From JAPPHA01 sp965242975 (GTDB taxonomy: Bacteria; Pseudomonadota; Alphaproteobacteria; Rhodobacterales; Rhodobacteraceae), in assembly GCA_965242975.1 (NCBI GenBank), contig CBDETS010000007.1, positions 4,402,001 through 4,466,000 of the forward strand: a stretch of DNA of 64,000 nucleotides, written 5' to 3'. Within the stretch, counting starts at the first letter, position 1, and each line of letters opens with the position of its first letter. Positions 62,458 to 64,000 of the stretch are shown here, piece after piece. The translations under genes were made by a program, and so were the position numbers. Below the pieces are notes generated by a model, which was given only the letters and a program-made list of their open reading frames with translations, made no database searches and had not been told where the DNA came from.

Positions 62458-62919
62458 TCATCCTGCCCACAACGCTTCCAGTTTCGCGAGGCAACTGCTC
62501 CAGCTTCGCTCAAGCTCGTCGCGCGCCTCGTCTTCCGCAAACCGGGAATGCGTCAGGGTCAGGTGTGTCTGGCCCGACCCCACCCGGCCGAACTCGACCG
62601 TGACCAGCGTCTCGACGTCGCTCTCCTCCCAGCGCCACGTGTGAACCAGACGGCGTTTGGGTACGACTTCCCTGTAAAGGCCACGGGTGAGCCATCTCCG
62701 TCCGTCCGCGCCCTGCATTTCGACCAGGAACGCTCCTCCGACCGTTACCTCGGCGACAGCGCGCACGACTCTGGCGTTGCCGGACGCCAGCCAGCGACGC
62801 AACATCTCCGGTTCGGTCCATGCGGCATAAACCGCCTCGACCGGCGTCTCGATCACGCGCTCCAACGCCAGGTAATCATCCCGTCCCGGAGACCCATCCC
62901 CCGGTCTGATCCCGGTCAT
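62458..62919 (-). CDS. SRPBCC (AHSA1-type) domain protein
   Basis: 153 residues. LALERVIETPVEAVYAAWTE then PEMLRRWLASG opens the START-like fold of the AHSA1/CalC group; VTVGGAFLVEMQGADGRRW, RRLVHTWRWEESDVETLVTV and LTLTHSRFAEDEARDELERS complete it. Such proteins bind a hydrophobic ligand. The pair with an ArsR regulator upstream (ATGA overlap) is very common, and the regulator probably controls this gene. Confidence 0.88.
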   Translation of the reverse strand: MTGIRPGDGSPGRDDYLALERVIETPVEAVYAAWTEPEMLRRWLASGNARVVRAVAEVTVGGAFLVEMQGADGRRWLTRGLYREVVPKRRLVHTWRWEESDVETLVTVEFGRVGSGQTHLTLTHSRFAEDEARDELERSWSSCLAKLEALWAG

Positions 62920-63260
62920 CGCCTTGTGTCCGGCCCGTCGTTACGAGTGTTCCCGACGAACGCCTCAAGCGCGTCCAGGTGGTCCGTCCAGAAGCTTTGG
63001 TGGAGCTCAAGCCAGGCGCGGGCGTCGGTGAGTGCGGCCGGATTGATCCGGCACACCCGTTCCCGTCCCCGCGCTTCGCGCGTCACGATGCCGGCGCGCT
63101 CGAGTACGCCGAGGTGTTTTGACACCGCGGCGAAGGACAGGGGAAAAGGCCGGGAGAGGTGCCCGACGGTCGCCTCCCCTTCAGCCAGGCGATTGAGGAT
63201 GGCCCGGCGGGTGGGGTTGCCGAGCGCATGAAAGACCCGATTCAGATCATGCTCAACCAT
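62916..63260 (-). CDS. ArsR/SmtB-family transcriptional regulator
   Basis: 114 residues. HDLNRVFHALGNPTRRAILN then RLAEGEATVGHLSRPF and LSFAAVSKHLGVLERAGIVT is the winged-helix core. No metal-binding ELCVC motif is present, so it belongs to the non-metal branch usually linked to SRPBCC proteins. It is upstream of and overlaps the SRPBCC gene. Confidence 0.92.
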   Translation of the reverse strand: MVEHDLNRVFHALGNPTRRAILNRLAEGEATVGHLSRPFPLSFAAVSKHLGVLERAGIVTREARGRERVCRINPAALTDARAWLELHQSFWTDHLDALEAFVGNTRNDGPDTRR

Positions 63261-64000
63261 GCAGTTGAATATGCCGACCTCCGATCAATGTTCAATCCTT
63301 CGGTAAAATTTCTCTTGGTGTTCGAACCGGCAACAGGCGTTGCGTGTCCCGGTATCCCGGTATGGCCCGGCAGCCCGGTCTTGCCGGTATGCCTGCATCG
63401 AGTCACTGCCGAACCCTGCGGCCGTCGGTTCGGGAGTGGATTTCCCATGGCCGGACTGCACATTTTTTTAGTGCGTTGTAAATACGCCATTATTTCTCTG
63501 ACCGTTCAGTTCTGATCTCCGATTTCACCGGTTTTCGCAAAAAAACTGGACGAGCCACGGTTTCCCACATCACGGTGTTTTCCGCCGAATTCCTGGCCCC
63601 GGGCGGCAGGTATGGTCGAGTGCCCCCGCCAAAGAAAAAAAGCTCCGAAATCGGGGCAAGAAGGAGCACTCCGATGCAGAACCTACAGGCTGAATCTCCC
63701 CTGCCAACACCGCTCTCGCCGATACCGATGCCGTCATGGAGGCGGCAGGTGACCGCCTGAGGCAGGCAAACGGTGCAAGCGTAAACGGATTTAGCGGACG
63801 CTGAAGTTCCATGGTCGGAGAGCGGATGCCAGCAGAGGTTGAGTGAGCGGCATCGGTGGCACGGCCGTCAGCTTGTGGCACGCTCGATCATATATTGCGA
63901 TGCAAGCTCGCTCCGTTAGTCGGCTGTGGTGAAGGAACCCGTTTACAGTCGGCAATTCACCGTGGACAAACTCGGAGAAGTACTGGCCATCTGTGTGCAT
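63261..64000. other. Right-edge stretch without recognised gene
   Basis: A minus-strand frame enters from the window edge and ends at 63791 (HGELPTVNGFLHHSRLTERA near its start); it could be the end of a gene lying to the right, but I do not recognise it. A locally AT-rich patch at 63460-63550 is probably regulatory. Confidence 0.3.

Noticed and set aside
1..64000. CRISPR array or rRNA genes
   Set aside because: No regularly spaced identical repeats with unique spacers and no rRNA-like sequence were seen. The direct repeats noted are two-copy or half-site arrays.

Overview
The window looks like an alphaproteobacterial chromosome segment with fairly high GC. Markers are a complex I NDUFA9-type protein, an alpha-type gltB remnant, an IalB protein, two TRAP transporters, a GltR/GtrS-like two-component pair next to a sugar ABC operon, and tRNA genes with encoded CCA. 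Coding is dense on both strands. The window is also rich in broken genes, at least a dozen, with truncations, single-base frameshifts and in-frame stops. This suggests a lineage losing genes, although some single-base lesions could be assembly errors.

Layout. 1-4.9 kb (minus): a partial GH32/GH43-like glycosidase, a sugar-binding protein and a TRAP transporter (dctP-dctQ-dctM). 4.9-6.9 kb: mostly unassigned sequence with a repeat and a frameshifted retropepsin-like gene. 6.9-13.2 kb: NDUFA9-like, uppP, a 5'-truncated gltB, then a tightly coupled GST-queG-SDR operon and an L,D-transpeptidase. 13.3-14.5 kb: a scrap zone with a transposase-like tail, a 32-bp perfect palindrome, a coxS remnant and a frameshifted WD40 gene ending in a striking Cys-rich tail. 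14.8-24.9 kb: aldehyde dehydrogenase, CAP lipoprotein, lipoprotein L,D-transpeptidase, rlmN, ialB, mscS, VOC, PanB-like and argE. 25-28 kb: hpaB coupled to an unusual flavin reductase/LysR-effector-domain fusion. 28-32.6 kb: leuC-leuD-leuB and a carboxylate-amine ligase.

32.7-41.5 kb is accessory: tRNA-Pro, decayed higBA, intact vapBC, a PD-(D/E)XK protein, a voltage-gated K+ channel, an IS66 remnant, tRNA-Cys, a frameshifted SulP transporter and a decayed DUF433 gene. 41.7-50.5 kb (minus) is a catabolic island. It has a Rieske monooxygenase with the Glu variant at the bridging position, a choline-sulfatase-like enzyme, two SDRs, a carnitine-dehydrogenase-like enzyme and a second TRAP transporter. 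The genes overlap stop-to-start, which fits uptake and breakdown of a (sulfated) quaternary amine. 50.8-54.3 kb: a YHS-like protein, an odd PepSY/intradiol-dioxygenase-like fusion, decayed msrQ and a GntR regulator. 54.7-61.4 kb is a glucose-type module: histidine kinase, OmpR-type regulator, then SBP-permease-permease-ATPase and a glucokinase stub. Four regularly spaced TGTAACA-like half-sites lie in the divergent promoter. The right end carries a decayed haloalkane dehalogenase and an ArsR-SRPBCC pair.

A recurring regulatory theme is a strong GC hairpin directly after a transporter binding-protein gene (three cases). The best candidates for undescribed biology are the WD40/Cys-rich-tail gene, the flavin reductase-LysR fusion, the PepSY/intradiol fusion with a missing iron ligand and the PD-(D/E)XK protein beside vapBC.
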